Shown piece after piece: positions 16,744-25,685 of a DNA stretch of 64,000 nt. A program made the position numbers and the translations under genes. The stretch's first letter is position 1; every line of letters starts with the position of its first letter. The notes under the pieces are model-generated. The model did not search any database and was not told the origin of the DNA. It was given only the letters and a program-made list of their open reading frames with translations. The stretch is from Methanofollis aquaemaris (lineage in GTDB: Archaea; Halobacteriota; Methanomicrobia; Methanomicrobiales; Methanofollaceae), in assembly GCF_017357525.1 (NCBI RefSeq), contig NZ_CP036172.1, forward strand, positions 1,152,561 through 1,216,560, in the 5' to 3' direction.

Positions 16744-19700
16744 ATGGTTTCAGAGCGAACAGCATATATGATGCTCTTCATCCTCGGACTCTGCCTGCTC
16801 GCAGGGCCGGGGGCGGCACGGAACATCTCGGCCGGCGACACCTTCTTTGCGTACGAGGACTCGAAAAACCTCGACTTCTCCGCGCTCAACGAGACGGTGT
16901 TTGCGGAGACCGGGGAAGATCTCGAGTACCTCACCAGGTACACGAACGACAACCCGAATTATGATATAGAAAACCAGTTTACATTTCAGAAGGACGGGAC
17001 GGCATACAGGATTCAGGAAGATCTAGCCTCCTATGCCTACAGAGATGAAGACTTCGGCACCTACTTCGCCCATTTTAAGAATGGCAGTGTCTCGGACGTC
17101 GAGGTCTACCTCTGCAAGCCCAAACTCACCCTCGACATCGTCCTTGCAGATAGCCACACTGTCTCGGTCGCCGACCAGACCGTGGCCCCGAGCACCAGGA
17201 TCGCCTTCAAGATCAACTCCGGCAAGGTCGGACTCTCCTACCGCGACGGCGACGCATATGCTCAGGCCAAGATCGAACTGAGGATCCCGAACGGCACGGT
17301 CGTCTCCGGGATCGGCGACGTGGACCTGAAAAAACTGAACCTCACCGCCCAGACAGTCTATGCCGGGAACGACGCCTCCCTCAAAGACCTCGAACCCGGC
17401 CCCTACAGCGTCCAGGCAGTCTGGGACAGCCCCGAAAGTTTTGACGACTATGCCACGGGCTCCAACAAGATCTGTTTCACCATCTCCGAGACCGGCCTGT
17501 CCATCAAAACCGACAGGGAATCAATTAACAGGAACTACGACTTTCCCGTGACGATCTGCGGGGACGCCAAAAAGGCCTACTACCTCTACATCACAGACGC
17601 CGGGATCCCCGCCAACCGGTACCCGCAGCTCAAACACGGACAGCCGGGCGTGACCCCGATGGATGGGGCACTCTTTTCCGGTGCGTCCGATACCGGTGCC
17701 GACACCCTTGCCAACGATGAACGTGCAAAGGACGCCGACGGTGCGACCGTCAACCGCACGGCGGCCATCGTCACCACCACCACTTCCGGCACCAGAACCC
17801 TCGGGTTCTACACCTCCACCGCCACCGCGGCGCAGGCCTACACCATCAAGGTCGTCGACCCCGACGATGTCTCAGAGCACGCCGAGGTGACGGTGCGGAT
17901 CGAAGAAGGCGAACTCACCATCGCCGCCGATGGCCCGGGCCCCTACTTCTTCGGCGATGAGATCAGACTCTCAGGCACCAGCACCGACAGCAACGACGTC
18001 TACCTCTTCATGACCGGCCCAGGCCTCCACGCCGACGGCGTCTCGCTCGTTACCCCTGCGAAACCCACATCCGATGGCGCCTTTGTCAGGCGCAGCGTCG
18101 AGTGCGACGACACCTGGGAGTACTGCTGGGACACCTCGGTCCTTGCCGACACCGGCGAGCTGGGCACCTACACCGTCTACGCCGCCAGTGCCGACACGAA
18201 CGAGAACGGTTATGTAGGCGCAAAGAATCTGGAGGGCGTGAACTACCAGAGCATATCTCTTGAATTCCCTCGACCCTCTGTATCGGCCTCGATGAGCAGG
18301 ACCATTATCCGGCAGGGCGACTCTCTCCGGATCGATGTGAGGCCGACCGGGAACCCTCCCGGCATCAGGATCTGGATCTTCGGAGAGAACGGTCCGGTCA
18401 TGGAGACCATCACAGAACAATACTATAACAGGTGGCAGTATTCCCTGAGTCCGGAGGAGACCGTCAACCTTTCAGGCGACTACTATGTCATCGTCCAGCA
18501 CCCCATGGAAGACGAGGTGTTTGATGTGCGCCCCCTCCACCCGGAAAACGCGTCCGACTTGAGAATCATCGATACCCACGGCACGGTCACTGACCTCGGC
18601 ACGCTTTCGCCGCAGGACGCGGCACAGACCGTCGCCGATACCGTCTCATCCTGTGACGATACCGCGGTTCAACTCTCCTTCGAGGTGGAGGAGTGCAGGT
18701 ACCTCTTTTTCGACGTATCGTTCTATTCAAACGAGGGCCGGATCGCCGACGGGAAGATCCGGCTCGATGGATGGTCCAACTTCCCGGCCGGGACGCTGCT
18801 CGACTGGACGCTGACCCCGTACAACGAGACGACGGTCCTTGCATCGGGGGAGACCGAAGTCAGGTCGATTTCATCGGATGCGTGGGATGTCGAGGTGGAT
18901 CTCTCGGCCCTTGACGGAGGAAATTACACGGTCACGGTCTCCGGCCCGGACGGGACAGTGAAGGACTCTCTGAACTTCACCCTCTACGGGGGCTCGGAGA
19001 TGATGTATCCTGAGTCCGGAGACTATGGTATCAAATACGCCTTCGTGCATCCTTCCCTTGCGGAACCCTTCGGGGGTAGATATTATGAAGAGGAATTCAA
19101 CACCCTCATCACCCTTATCCCGAAAAACAGCGAGGGTTCGCCGTTCCCGTCTGATAACGACCTGAAGATCGAATCGAGGAGAGACGGATGGTCGGCGATC
19201 CGGTACATCATCGAGGTCGACGGCAACAAGATCACTTCCGGAAACGAATACGGGGTCACGACGATCAAAGGGTGGAGCCTCGCATATCCCGCGGAGAGGG
19301 ATGTGCAGGTGCATCTCAGGGCCGTGTGCGAGGTCTGGGATCCGGATTACTTCTCCTGGTACTCCGGAGAGGAGAGGGGGAAGGATTTCAACCTCCTCAC
19401 GATCGTCCAGACGGGCCCGGACGGCACGGCCGTTCCCGGCAGTGCGTTCATGATCAACAAGAGCGTCAGGCCCGGACCGTCTCAAGCCCAGAACGTGACC
19501 GCTCTCTCGCCGGGATGGAACTTTGTCTCGGTCCCGAAGGCCCTCGCCGCGGGGAACAACACCGCGGCGATCTTTGCTGCGGTGGACACGGCGGGGCACT
19601 CGATCTTTGGTTATGACACGGCGGGCAGGCAGTGGGTGGCCCTCAAGGCGGCCGACGAGATCGCTCCGCTGGAAGGGTTCTGGATCTATGCGAACGGATC

Positions 19701-20049
19701 GACGACGGTGCCTCTCACGTTCTCGACCGTACTCCCGTCTCAACCGGCGGAACGCAATCTCTCGACAGGATGGAACGCCGTCGGGGTCGCGGGGGCGGTG
19801 GCCGGCCGTGGCGGCGGCGGCAGACTTTCACCTGATCTCGGGTGGGCCACTTCGGCGCGGGACGCGCTCTTCTCGGTCAACGGGAAGTGGACGACCCTGA
19901 TCGGGTTCGACCCGGAGCGGCAGGCCTTCGAGACGGCGATCGTCAGCGGAGGGAGCGATGTGCATGCCGACAGCAGGCAGGTGTACCCGAACCAGGGGTA
20001 CTGGCTGTATATGACCGAACCGGGAACGCTCTCCGGCCTTGCGGGGTGA
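16744..20049 (+). CDS. Large methanogen surface protein (DUF3821-like N-terminus)
   Basis: 1101 residues. The ATG at 16744 has GAGGA upstream and begins a signal peptide (YMMLFILGLCLLAGPGAA, about 8-27), so the longer frame from 16600 is rejected. The mature N-terminus, RNISAGDTFFAYEDSKNLDFS, is the pattern of DUF3821-type S-layer-associated proteins of Methanomicrobiales. Several beta-sandwich-like domains with IIRQGDSLRIDV and many N-glycosylation sequons follow. The last 180 residues contain two LSPGWN/LSTGWN modules also typical of methanogen surface proteins. There is no C-terminal anchor; the next gene, five bases on, has one, so the pair may work together in the cell envelope. Confidence 0.85.
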   Translation: MVSERTAYMMLFILGLCLLAGPGAARNISAGDTFFAYEDSKNLDFSALNETVFAETGEDLEYLTRYTNDNPNYDIENQFTFQKDGTAYRIQEDLASYAYRDEDFGTYFAHFKNGSVSDVEVYLCKPKLTLDIVLADSHTVSVADQTVAPSTRIAFKINSGKVGLSYRDGDAYAQAKIELRIPNGTVVSGIGDVDLKKLNLTAQTVYAGNDASLKDLEPGPYSVQAVWDSPESFDDYATGSNKICFTISETGLSIKTDRESINRNYDFPVTICGDAKKAYYLYITDAGIPANRYPQLKHGQPGVTPMDGALFSGASDTGADTLANDERAKDADGATVNRTAAIVTTTTSGTRTLGFYTSTATAAQAYTIKVVDPDDVSEHAEVTVRIEEGELTIAADGPGPYFFGDEIRLSGTSTDSNDVYLFMTGPGLHADGVSLVTPAKPTSDGAFVRRSVECDDTWEYCWDTSVLADTGELGTYTVYAASADTNENGYVGAKNLEGVNYQSISLEFPRPSVSASMSRTIIRQGDSLRIDVRPTGNPPGIRIWIFGENGPVMETITEQYYNRWQYSLSPEETVNLSGDYYVIVQHPMEDEVFDVRPLHPENASDLRIIDTHGTVTDLGTLSPQDAAQTVADTVSSCDDTAVQLSFEVEECRYLFFDVSFYSNEGRIADGKIRLDGWSNFPAGTLLDWTLTPYNETTVLASGETEVRSISSDAWDVEVDLSALDGGNYTVTVSGPDGTVKDSLNFTLYGGSEMMYPESGDYGIKYAFVHPSLAEPFGGRYYEEEFNTLITLIPKNSEGSPFPSDNDLKIESRRDGWSAIRYIIEVDGNKITSGNEYGVTTIKGWSLAYPAERDVQVHLRAVCEVWDPDYFSWYSGEERGKDFNLLTIVQTGPDGTAVPGSAFMINKSVRPGPSQAQNVTALSPGWNFVSVPKALAAGNNTAAIFAAVDTAGHSIFGYDTAGRQWVALKAADEIAPLEGFWIYANGSTTVPLTFSTVLPSQPAERNLSTGWNAVGVAGAVAGRGGGGRLSPDLGWATSARDALFSVNGKWTTLIGFDPERQAFETAIVSGGSDVHADSRQVYPNQGYWLYMTEPGTLSGLAG

Positions 20050-20054
20050 TCGCG

Positions 20055-21149
20055 ATGGGACGGTTCTTTCGGGGGCTTGTCCCCCTCCTCATCCTCGCCC
20101 TTGTCGGGTGTGCGCTGGCCTTTCCCCTGCTCCCGATGGAGTTCTCGGGCACGGTCACGATCGACGGAAAATCGGCGCCCGCCGGTACGGTCGTCACCGC
20201 CATGATCAACGGCCACGCCTGCGGGTCGGCCGCCCTCGGAGAGGCAGGCATCTATGGCGGCGACGCCGTCTTTGACTCTCGATTGAATGTCAGCGGCGAG
20301 GAGGGCGAGGCGGGTAAGACGATCACCTTCTCGGTCGGCGGGACAAAGGCGCAGGAGACGGCGGTCTATGTGCCGGGCACCGCTGCCGCTCTCGACCTGA
20401 CAGTGACGAGCGGAGGTTCTTCAAAGCCTTCCGGTCCGGGGGGTTCGGGCGGCGGCGGGCCGTCGGGCAGTCATCGCTCCGCGCCACCGGTTCAGTCTTC
20501 CGCACCGGTGATGGAGTACACCGGGAACGCTCCTCTCGATCTCGACAGCGAGGGGGCGGCCCGGTTCCGGACCGTCGTCTCGACCTCTGAGAATGACGCA
20601 AACCTTGTCATCGACGAGGGGGTGAAGGCCCTCAACCGTTTCGGCCGGCCGCTCGATTCGGTGACGGTGAAGAGCGTCCCTCCCGACGAACTCCCTTCCT
20701 CCGATGACGAGGCGGTCCCGTTCGGCCGGGCCCTGAAGGGTGAGCCTGCGGGGGCGACCTTCGACCCGGCGATCGAGGTCAGTATCACGCTCACGCCTGA
20801 GGAGTGGGAGCGCCTTGCGGCGGGAGAACAGTTCGTGGTCAGGTGGTACGACAGTGCGACCGGCACATGGGAAGCGCTCGAAACGACGGTTCATCCTTCG
20901 ACCCGCACAGTCACGGCGAAGGTCTCGCATTTCACGATCTTCGCCGTCTTTGCCAGGGCTGCGCCGGCGCCGATCGTGACCTCGGCGGGACAGGCGTCGG
21001 CCGCCATCGGGGCGGACACTCTGCCTCCGGCGCCGGACGCCGCGGCGCCTGCCCCTGAGACGGGGTGGTCGTCGCTGTGGTTGGTCGGCCTCGGTGCCCT
21101 CGCGGTTGCGGGAGGAGGAGTTTTTCTTCTCCATATGAAGAAGAAGTGA
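20055..21149 (+). CDS. Membrane-anchored methanogen surface protein
   Basis: 364 residues. A signal peptide covers 1-26. The domain starting FSGTVTIDGKSAPAGTVV (about 30-115) is a beta domain common in methanogen exported proteins. A Gly/Ser/Pro linker near 120-150 leads to a second domain (ANLVIDEGVKALNRFG, GATFDPAIEVSITL, VSHFTIFAVFA; about 170-300), and a C-terminal membrane helix (SSLWLVGLGALAVAGGGVFLL) ends in basic residues. The ATG at 20055 is preceded by GGTGAT at four bases; a GTG at 20046 overlapping the previous stop is an alternative. It is probably co-translated with the 1101-residue protein. Confidence 0.83.
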   Translation: MGRFFRGLVPLLILALVGCALAFPLLPMEFSGTVTIDGKSAPAGTVVTAMINGHACGSAALGEAGIYGGDAVFDSRLNVSGEEGEAGKTITFSVGGTKAQETAVYVPGTAAALDLTVTSGGSSKPSGPGGSGGGGPSGSHRSAPPVQSSAPVMEYTGNAPLDLDSEGAARFRTVVSTSENDANLVIDEGVKALNRFGRPLDSVTVKSVPPDELPSSDDEAVPFGRALKGEPAGATFDPAIEVSITLTPEEWERLAAGEQFVVRWYDSATGTWEALETTVHPSTRTVTAKVSHFTIFAVFARAAPAPIVTSAGQASAAIGADTLPPAPDAAAPAPETGWSSLWLVGLGALAVAGGGVFLLHMKKK

Positions 21150-21164
21150 AATCCATAACTCTCC

Positions 21165-21308
21165 TCATCCCCGGGAGAGGAGCGAAAGATTCTCTCCCTC
21201 ATTTTTTCGGTACGTATTCAACTCCGACTTCGACGCCCCGAACTCTTCTGCGAGGTCGACGGCGATCACCTCCCCATCCCCGTCAAGTTTCATACCGACG
21301 TTTTTCAT
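21165..21308 (-). CDS. Possible 47-residue protein overlapping the orc1 end
   Basis: Reading frame MKNVGMKLDGDGEVIAVDL, AEEFGASKSELNTYRKN and so on, with GAGG directly before ATG 21308. It overlaps the last 26 bp of orc1/cdc6. The pattern vaguely recalls AbrB-type DNA-binding antitoxins, but it is too short to be sure. Low confidence that it is expressed. Confidence 0.3.
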   Translation of the reverse strand: MKNVGMKLDGDGEVIAVDLAEEFGASKSELNTYRKNEGENLSLLSRG

Positions 21309-22479
21309 CCTCGGCAACGCCGGTACGCCGGTGCACCGACGCCCCCGATGAATCCGCCGAAAGCACCGCCTCCACCCCCTCCGGGATCCAGATCTCCCGC
21401 GTCCTTCCCTGCCCCTTCTTCCACCGCCGCGTCCCCACCAAACACTGCGCCTCCAGTTCTGTCACCCGCTCGTAGAACATCGTGTAACTCATCGGCTCGA
21501 CCGCCGCCACCGCCTCGTACACCCGGCCCGAGGTCGTCTCCTCCTCTCGCCTCGCCATCCCGACGAGCACGGTGAGCACGGTCCGCTCCGGGGGAGCGAG
21601 CGTCTGCACCGCGGCGGCGAGGCGGGCGTGCCGGGCGACTGCGAACACCGCCTCCACGTCCCCGGCCTCCACCGCCGTCCGTCCCGCTCGTTCGGCATGG
21701 ATCACCGCCTCCTTGAGGAGGCACAGACCTACCCGGAGGTCGCCGCAGCCAACCGTCCGCTCCGCGACATCGTCGAGGACGGACGCCGGCACCACCCCCG
21801 GATAGATCCCGACCCGCACGCGGTCGGCGAGGATGCTCCGCACCTCGTCGGCGGTGTAGGGTGGAAAAAAGATCGTGCCTGCCTGGAGGCTCGAACGGGT
21901 GGAGGGGTCGAGGACGGAGGAGAGGACGAGGGCCATCGACGAGTCGGTCATCACCACCCCGGTCCTCGCACCCGGACAGGTCTCGTGGAGGCGGAGGATG
22001 CGGATGAGCACGCCGTTGAGCACTCCCCTCGGGACGAGGTGGTTGGCGTCGTCGAGGCAGACGACGAGCACCGCCCCCCGTTCGGCAAGGGTGCGGCCGA
22101 TTTCGAAGAGCATCCGGGAATTCGAGGCCCCATGGGTGGGCGGGGAGTGGCCGAAGAGGGCGAGGTAGATCTCGCGGAGCACGGCGGAGGTTGTTTTCCT
22201 GGCCTGGCAGGAGACGAGCACCGGCACCACCCGCTTCGTCGTCTCCTCCACCTCGGCGAAGATCCGGCGGACCGCGGTGGTCTTGCCGGTGCCGGGCGGG
22301 CCCTGGATCAGGGTGTTCAGCGGACTGCCGCCGCGAAGGGTGGGGCGGAGGGCGAAGGCGAGGTCTTCGACTTGGGCGTCGCGGTGGTTGAAGACCTCGG
22401 GGAGGTGGTCGGCCTCGAAGAGGGCGGGGTCGCGAAAGAGCGTCTGGTCGGCCATGAGGGAGTGGGGGTATGGTGTCAT
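21283..22479 (-). CDS. Orc1/Cdc6-family replication initiator ATPase
   Basis: 398-residue AAA+ protein. Walker A GPPGTGKTT is at residues 60-68, Walker B is VVCLDDANH, and sensor and winged-helix regions follow (GCGDLRVGLCLLKEAV; TSGRVYEAVAAVEPMSYTMFYERVTELEAQ). Orc1/Cdc6 proteins bind origin repeats and load MCM. The extreme C-terminus is short and irregular. Start 22479 is favoured by a TATA-like TATAT at about 22503-22507, predicting a leaderless transcript; ATG 22455 is the alternative. It is flanked by degraded genes and the rep cassette, so an element-borne initiator rather than the main chromosomal one is plausible. No canonical origin-recognition repeat was spotted nearby. Confidence 0.88.
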   Translation of the reverse strand: MTPYPHSLMADQTLFRDPALFEADHLPEVFNHRDAQVEDLAFALRPTLRGGSPLNTLIQGPPGTGKTTAVRRIFAEVEETTKRVVPVLVSCQARKTTSAVLREIYLALFGHSPPTHGASNSRMLFEIGRTLAERGAVLVVCLDDANHLVPRGVLNGVLIRILRLHETCPGARTGVVMTDSSMALVLSSVLDPSTRSSLQAGTIFFPPYTADEVRSILADRVRVGIYPGVVPASVLDDVAERTVGCGDLRVGLCLLKEAVIHAERAGRTAVEAGDVEAVFAVARHARLAAAVQTLAPPERTVLTVLVGMARREEETTSGRVYEAVAAVEPMSYTMFYERVTELEAQCLVGTRRWKKGQGRTREIWIPEGVEAVLSADSSGASVHRRTGVAEDEKRRYET

Positions 22480-22559
22480 GGGGGAGGGGTGGGAGGCGGA
22501 GGATATAGGAGTAGGCCATGCGGGGTGAATGTGAACGGGGCGTCACCTCTTCACCTGCC

Positions 22560-22740
22560 CATGAAAAAATCGCCGGTGTCTTTTATCGCGCCGGACTCGT
22601 GGAGCGTTACGGGTCGGGGATCGAACGGATCATCCGGGCCTTCCGCGATGCCCGCACCCGAGATCGTCAGCACGCCCCTCGGCTTCACGATCACCATGCG
22701 CACGAGTTCCTTCACCGATGGCAAAGCATGTTCTTGAACG
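22560..22740 (+). pseudogene. Remnant of AlbA/Schlafen-type ATP-binding regulator
   Basis: KIAGVFYRAGLVERYGSGIERI matches the conserved C-terminal segment of AlbA_2/Schlafen-like ATP-binding transcriptional regulators (N..IA..FY..GLIERWGSGI.RI). The expected continuation, AMPAPEIVSTPLGFTITMR, is present but in a different frame from about 22648. The N-terminal domain is absent. It is therefore a frameshifted fragment. Confidence 0.6.
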
Positions 22741-22904
22741 ACGGGGCACGTCGCGGCGGGACATGCACGATGTCCAGTTCAGGGAGACGGGAGATCACCG
22801 TGATGATGCGTGATGAGTACGTGATGATGCGTGATGATGCGTGATGGGGCCACATACCTGATCGCGAGGAATCTCTCACTGACATGGTCGGGGCGTAAAC
22901 GAGG
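22741..22904. repeat. Intergenic stretch with short tandem repeats
   Basis: GTGATGATGCGTGATGA-type units recur about three times at 22799-22846. No gene is recognisable. The repeats sit between the AlbA remnant and the XhlA-like gene. Confidence 0.45.
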
Positions 22905-23150
22905 TTATCCCCACCCCATCACCCGCACCACCACCGCCGCGATCCCCCCGACGACTCCCCCGGCGCCGGCGGCGATCCCCCGCTCCCTCCTTTCCTCACC
23001 GACTTTCTCGCTCTGCCAGTTCTCAAGCGCCCGCAGTCGCGTCTCCATCTCGGCGTCGCGTTCTTCCATCCGCTCCAGCGTCCGGCAGATCCATTTCACG
23101 TCCCGGTTCGTCTCGACGATCATCTCCCGCAGGTCCCGCTCGGCGGCCAT
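22905..23150 (-). CDS. XhlA-like coiled-coil membrane protein
   Basis: 81 residues. A heptad-patterned helix (LREMIVETNRDVKWICRTLERMEERDAEMETRLRALE, split here only by reading) is followed by a basic stretch and one Gly/Val-rich membrane helix ending RVMGWG. This layout matches XhlA/hemolysin-like small proteins found next to viral lysis or tail genes in bacteria and archaeal proviruses. Function in this archaeon is unknown. It is divergent from the 167-residue gene with a 107-bp AT-rich promoter between them (TTAATATTACTTATGG). Confidence 0.6.
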   Translation of the reverse strand: MAAERDLREMIVETNRDVKWICRTLERMEERDAEMETRLRALENWQSEKVGEERRERGIAAGAGGVVGGIAAVVVRVMGWG

Positions 23151-23257
23151 CGTCCTCTCCTCGATCTCAAAATAGCGGTTAAGACAGATTAATATTACTT
23201 ATGGTAATAGAGAGGTGTGCCGGCGACATCCCGGGAGTCCTGGCAGGAGAGAGAGAG

Positions 23258-23761
23258 ATGGCAGATTTTGTCCTGTCCACCACGAACAAGACGTCGGTGC
23301 GCAAACTCACCGCACCGATCGCCGATGCCGCCGCGTTCAACGGCGTCATCGAGAATGTCCTGACGAACAACCCGTGGGGGTGCACCCCGTGGGAGGGGGC
23401 CGGCGAGTCCCACGCCGCGGTCGAGAAGGCCGCCGAGACCTATACCGCCCGGATCGTCTACGAGGACGAGTTCGGCGGGGTCATCGGAAACGCCTCGGCC
23501 CGTGCGCCGACGCTCGCCGGGTTCAACGCCGCGAAGACCGAACTCCTCGGCAACACCGACCTCGAAACCGCGGTCGGCGGTTCCGCGGTCGCCGACCCGG
23601 ACCGCGAGTCGTACGCCTGCCGCCTGCGGTGCCACGCCGCAAACGGCGAGGTCTACTTCGTCGTCTTCACCCGCACCTCGGTGCGGATCTCAAGTTACGA
23701 GGACGACGCGATCCGGGACGCGATCGAGACCTGGGCCGACGGCGTCGCCGCCCTGGCCTGA
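23258..23761 (+). CDS. Hypothetical protein, possibly element-derived
   Basis: 167 residues, not recognised. The ATG at 23258 has GGAGAGAG just upstream; the earlier ATG at 23201 has no ribosome site. The protein is acidic and alternates beta strands (ARIVYEDEFGGVIGNASARA, YFVVFTRTSVRISSYED) with short helices and ends in an amphipathic helix (AIRDAIETWADGVAAL). It has no signal peptide or membrane helix. Position beside the XhlA-like gene raises the possibility of a viral structural or accessory protein, but nothing in the sequence proves it. Confidence 0.65.
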   Translation: MADFVLSTTNKTSVRKLTAPIADAAAFNGVIENVLTNNPWGCTPWEGAGESHAAVEKAAETYTARIVYEDEFGGVIGNASARAPTLAGFNAAKTELLGNTDLETAVGGSAVADPDRESYACRLRCHAANGEVYFVVFTRTSVRISSYEDDAIRDAIETWADGVAALA

Positions 23762-23812
23762 GGGGAGAAATAAAGGGAGAGGGTTACTTCCCCCTCCCTC
23801 AGAACAGGGGTC

Positions 23813-24370
23813 TCAGACCACCTCAAAGGAGGGGCTGATCGTAAAGTAGGCGAGGAACGCCACGAAAAGCACGAAGAGGATGATCACCGGCATGAAGACA
23901 GCGACCGCGGCCTTCCCGGTCGTGGTGTCGTGGATCTCCCTGATCCCGATGACCGCGAGGGCCACGGTCCAGAGGTACGCGAGGAAACCGAGGATCGGGA
24001 TCCACCCGAGGAGCATGCCGGGGGTGGCGGCGTACGCCAGGGCCTTGATGGTCTCGCCGAGACCGTTCCCGCCGATGATAAGGGCGACGAAGATATGGAT
24101 GATCAGGCCGACGACGAAGAGGCCGATGATCCCGCCGATGATCCCGCCGATGATCGCACTGATACCGGCGACGATCCCGCCCCCGGCCCCCATGCCGGGG
24201 AGGGCGCCGAACCCGGCCATCGTCATGAGGCCGATTAGGACGGCGTTGACGGCGAGGATGGCGACGAAGTATTTGAGCGCCTCGCCGAGGTCGTCACCGT
24301 GTGCGGTTCTGAAGGTCTCTACGGGGTTCAGGAGGAACCCTTTCACTCGTTCAACAATGTCTGGAGACAT
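23813..24370 (-). CDS. Yip1-like membrane protein, paralogue A
   Basis: 185 residues with five or so membrane helices after a soluble start, MSPDIVERVKGFLLNPVETFR. It is very similar along its length to the protein at 24952-25527 and related to those at 9813 and 36972. Gly/Ile-rich middle helices (GGIIGGIIGLFVVGL) contain GGNG and GWIPILG. Yip1-domain proteins shape vesicle traffic in eukaryotes; in archaea the role is unknown, perhaps membrane organisation. An AT-rich box about 27 bp upstream of ATG 24370 predicts a leaderless message. Confidence 0.82.
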   Translation of the reverse strand: MSPDIVERVKGFLLNPVETFRTAHGDDLGEALKYFVAILAVNAVLIGLMTMAGFGALPGMGAGGGIVAGISAIIGGIIGGIIGLFVVGLIIHIFVALIIGGNGLGETIKALAYAATPGMLLGWIPILGFLAYLWTVALAVIGIREIHDTTTGKAAVAVFMPVIILFVLFVAFLAYFTISPSFEVV

Positions 24371-24951
24371 GATAGGAATATAAAACAGTTTTATTTATTT
24401 TTATCTACATGAGCGACGAATATTCCAGGATTTTAATCATCTTTAACGATTTTATGTGTGTGATATAGAGTTTTCAACTATTCATCTTGACTCAAAATTC
24501 CCTTCCCGGCAAAAAATGAAAAAATACCGGCTCTGTAACAATCTTCCAGAGCCCCCCAGGCCTTCGCGTCAGGATAGGACCGGGGACGGCAACCCTCTCT
24601 TCATGGTCATTGATTTTGCCTTCCCGTCCCTATCACAATCCCGGTGGTCCGGGGGCGGCGCCCCCGGCGAGAGCATGGAGGAAGGCGGGCAATCAGACAG
24701 GCCGCCGAACTCTCCAGGATGTACCACAGCCATCCTTCGATCAAAAACAACAGCGTTATCGTAGCCTGGCAGCGTATCGCTCCCCCACACCGCACACAAA
24801 AATCCGGCACTCATCTCCGCGGTGCGTTCTCCCCGGTGGATCGCCACGGCTGTCCCCATCTCCATTTCTAAGAAGACTCGAAGAACCGCTCACCGGCCCG
24901 GACCAAAAAAAACAGAGGGGATCTATTCCCCCATCGCTTCCATCTTCCCCC
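24371..24951. other. Intergenic region with decayed MITE copy
   Basis: 24371-24410 is the TATA-bearing promoter of paralogue A. 24529-24700 is a decayed mobile element. Between 24700 and 24950 no gene is convincing: a minus-strand frame with a CxxC pair at its start lacks a ribosome site. Confidence 0.5.
24529..24700 (+). mobile_element. MITE-like element, copy 3, right end lost
   Basis: The left end GGCTCTGTAACAATCTTCC resembles the copy 2 end. It then aligns with the interior of copy 2 in reverse complement: TCTTCATGG, ATTGATT, TGCCTTCC, GGTCCGGGGGC, GCGCCCCCGG and GGAAGGCGGGC. No right terminal repeat or target duplication can be found, so it is an old or deleted copy. Confidence 0.65.
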
Positions 24952-25527
24952 TCACGCCATCGCACCGGCGGCGACCGCCACTGCGGCGACCATCACGATG
25001 AGGACGATGAAGAGCCCGAAGAGGACGACCACCGGCAGGAGCACGGCGACCGCCGCCTTCCCGGTCGTGGTGTCGTGGAACTCCCTGATCCCGACGACCG
25101 CGAGGGCCACGGTCCAGAGCAGCGCAAGGAAACCGATGACCGGGATCCACCCGAGGAGCATGCTGGGGGTGGCGGCGTACGCCAGGGCCCTGATGGTCAC
25201 TTCGAGGCCGTTCCCGCCGACGAGGAGGGCGACGAGGATGTGGACGATGAGGCCGACGACGACGAGGCCGATGATCTCGCCGATGAATGTCCCGACGATC
25301 GCACTGATACCCGCGACGATGCCGGTCGCGCTTTCCATGCCGGTGATCTCGGAATATGACGAACCGAACCCGGCCATCGTCATGAGGCCGGTGAGGACGG
25401 CGTAGACCGCGAGGATGGCGGCGAAGTACGTGAGCACCTCGCCGAGGTCGTCACCTTTTGCATTCCTGAATGTCTCTACCGGGTCCGTGATGAACCCTTT
25501 CGCTTTTTCGATGATGTCAGGCGACAT
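24952..25527 (-). CDS. Yip1-like membrane protein, paralogue B
   Basis: 191 residues, a tandem paralogue of the protein at 23813: MSPDIIEKAKGFITDPVETFR, then LTYFAAILAVYAVLTGLMTMAGFG, GGNGLEVTIRALAYAATPSMLLGWIPV and VGIREFHDTTTGKAAVAVL. The two are nearly superimposable apart from the Ala/Val-rich last helix here. A TATA-like AATAATTAAAT about 29 bp before ATG 25527 predicts a leaderless transcript, so each paralogue has its own promoter. Function unknown. Confidence 0.82.
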   Translation of the reverse strand: MSPDIIEKAKGFITDPVETFRNAKGDDLGEVLTYFAAILAVYAVLTGLMTMAGFGSSYSEITGMESATGIVAGISAIVGTFIGEIIGLVVVGLIVHILVALLVGGNGLEVTIRALAYAATPSMLLGWIPVIGFLALLWTVALAVVGIREFHDTTTGKAAVAVLLPVVVLFGLFIVLIVMVAAVAVAAGAMA

Positions 25528-25685
25528 GATAATGATAGAAATGCAGAGTGTTTGGATTTAATTATTCCGGGCCACATTGCATTTCTTTTCAGGAATAAAA
25601 ATCGCAGAGTGAGATTTCACCTCAGCCGTCACCCACCTGATACGGTCCTGTACGGTGCCGCCTTCTTGATGATCGCCCCGCCGCC

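Noticed and set aside
22560-22844. Intact gene over the AlbA-like segment
   Set aside because: The open frame leaves the conserved pattern after GSGIERI; the rest of the motif is in another frame, so a pseudogene call fits better.
22799-22846. Short GTGATGATGCG tandem repeats as an origin or iteron
   Set aside because: Too short and low in complexity, and no palindrome or AT-rich unwinding region adjoins them.
24607-24810. Minus-strand frame starting with a zinc-ribbon-like CxxC
   Set aside because: Only one CxxC pair, no ribosome site, and half of it lies in the decayed mobile element.
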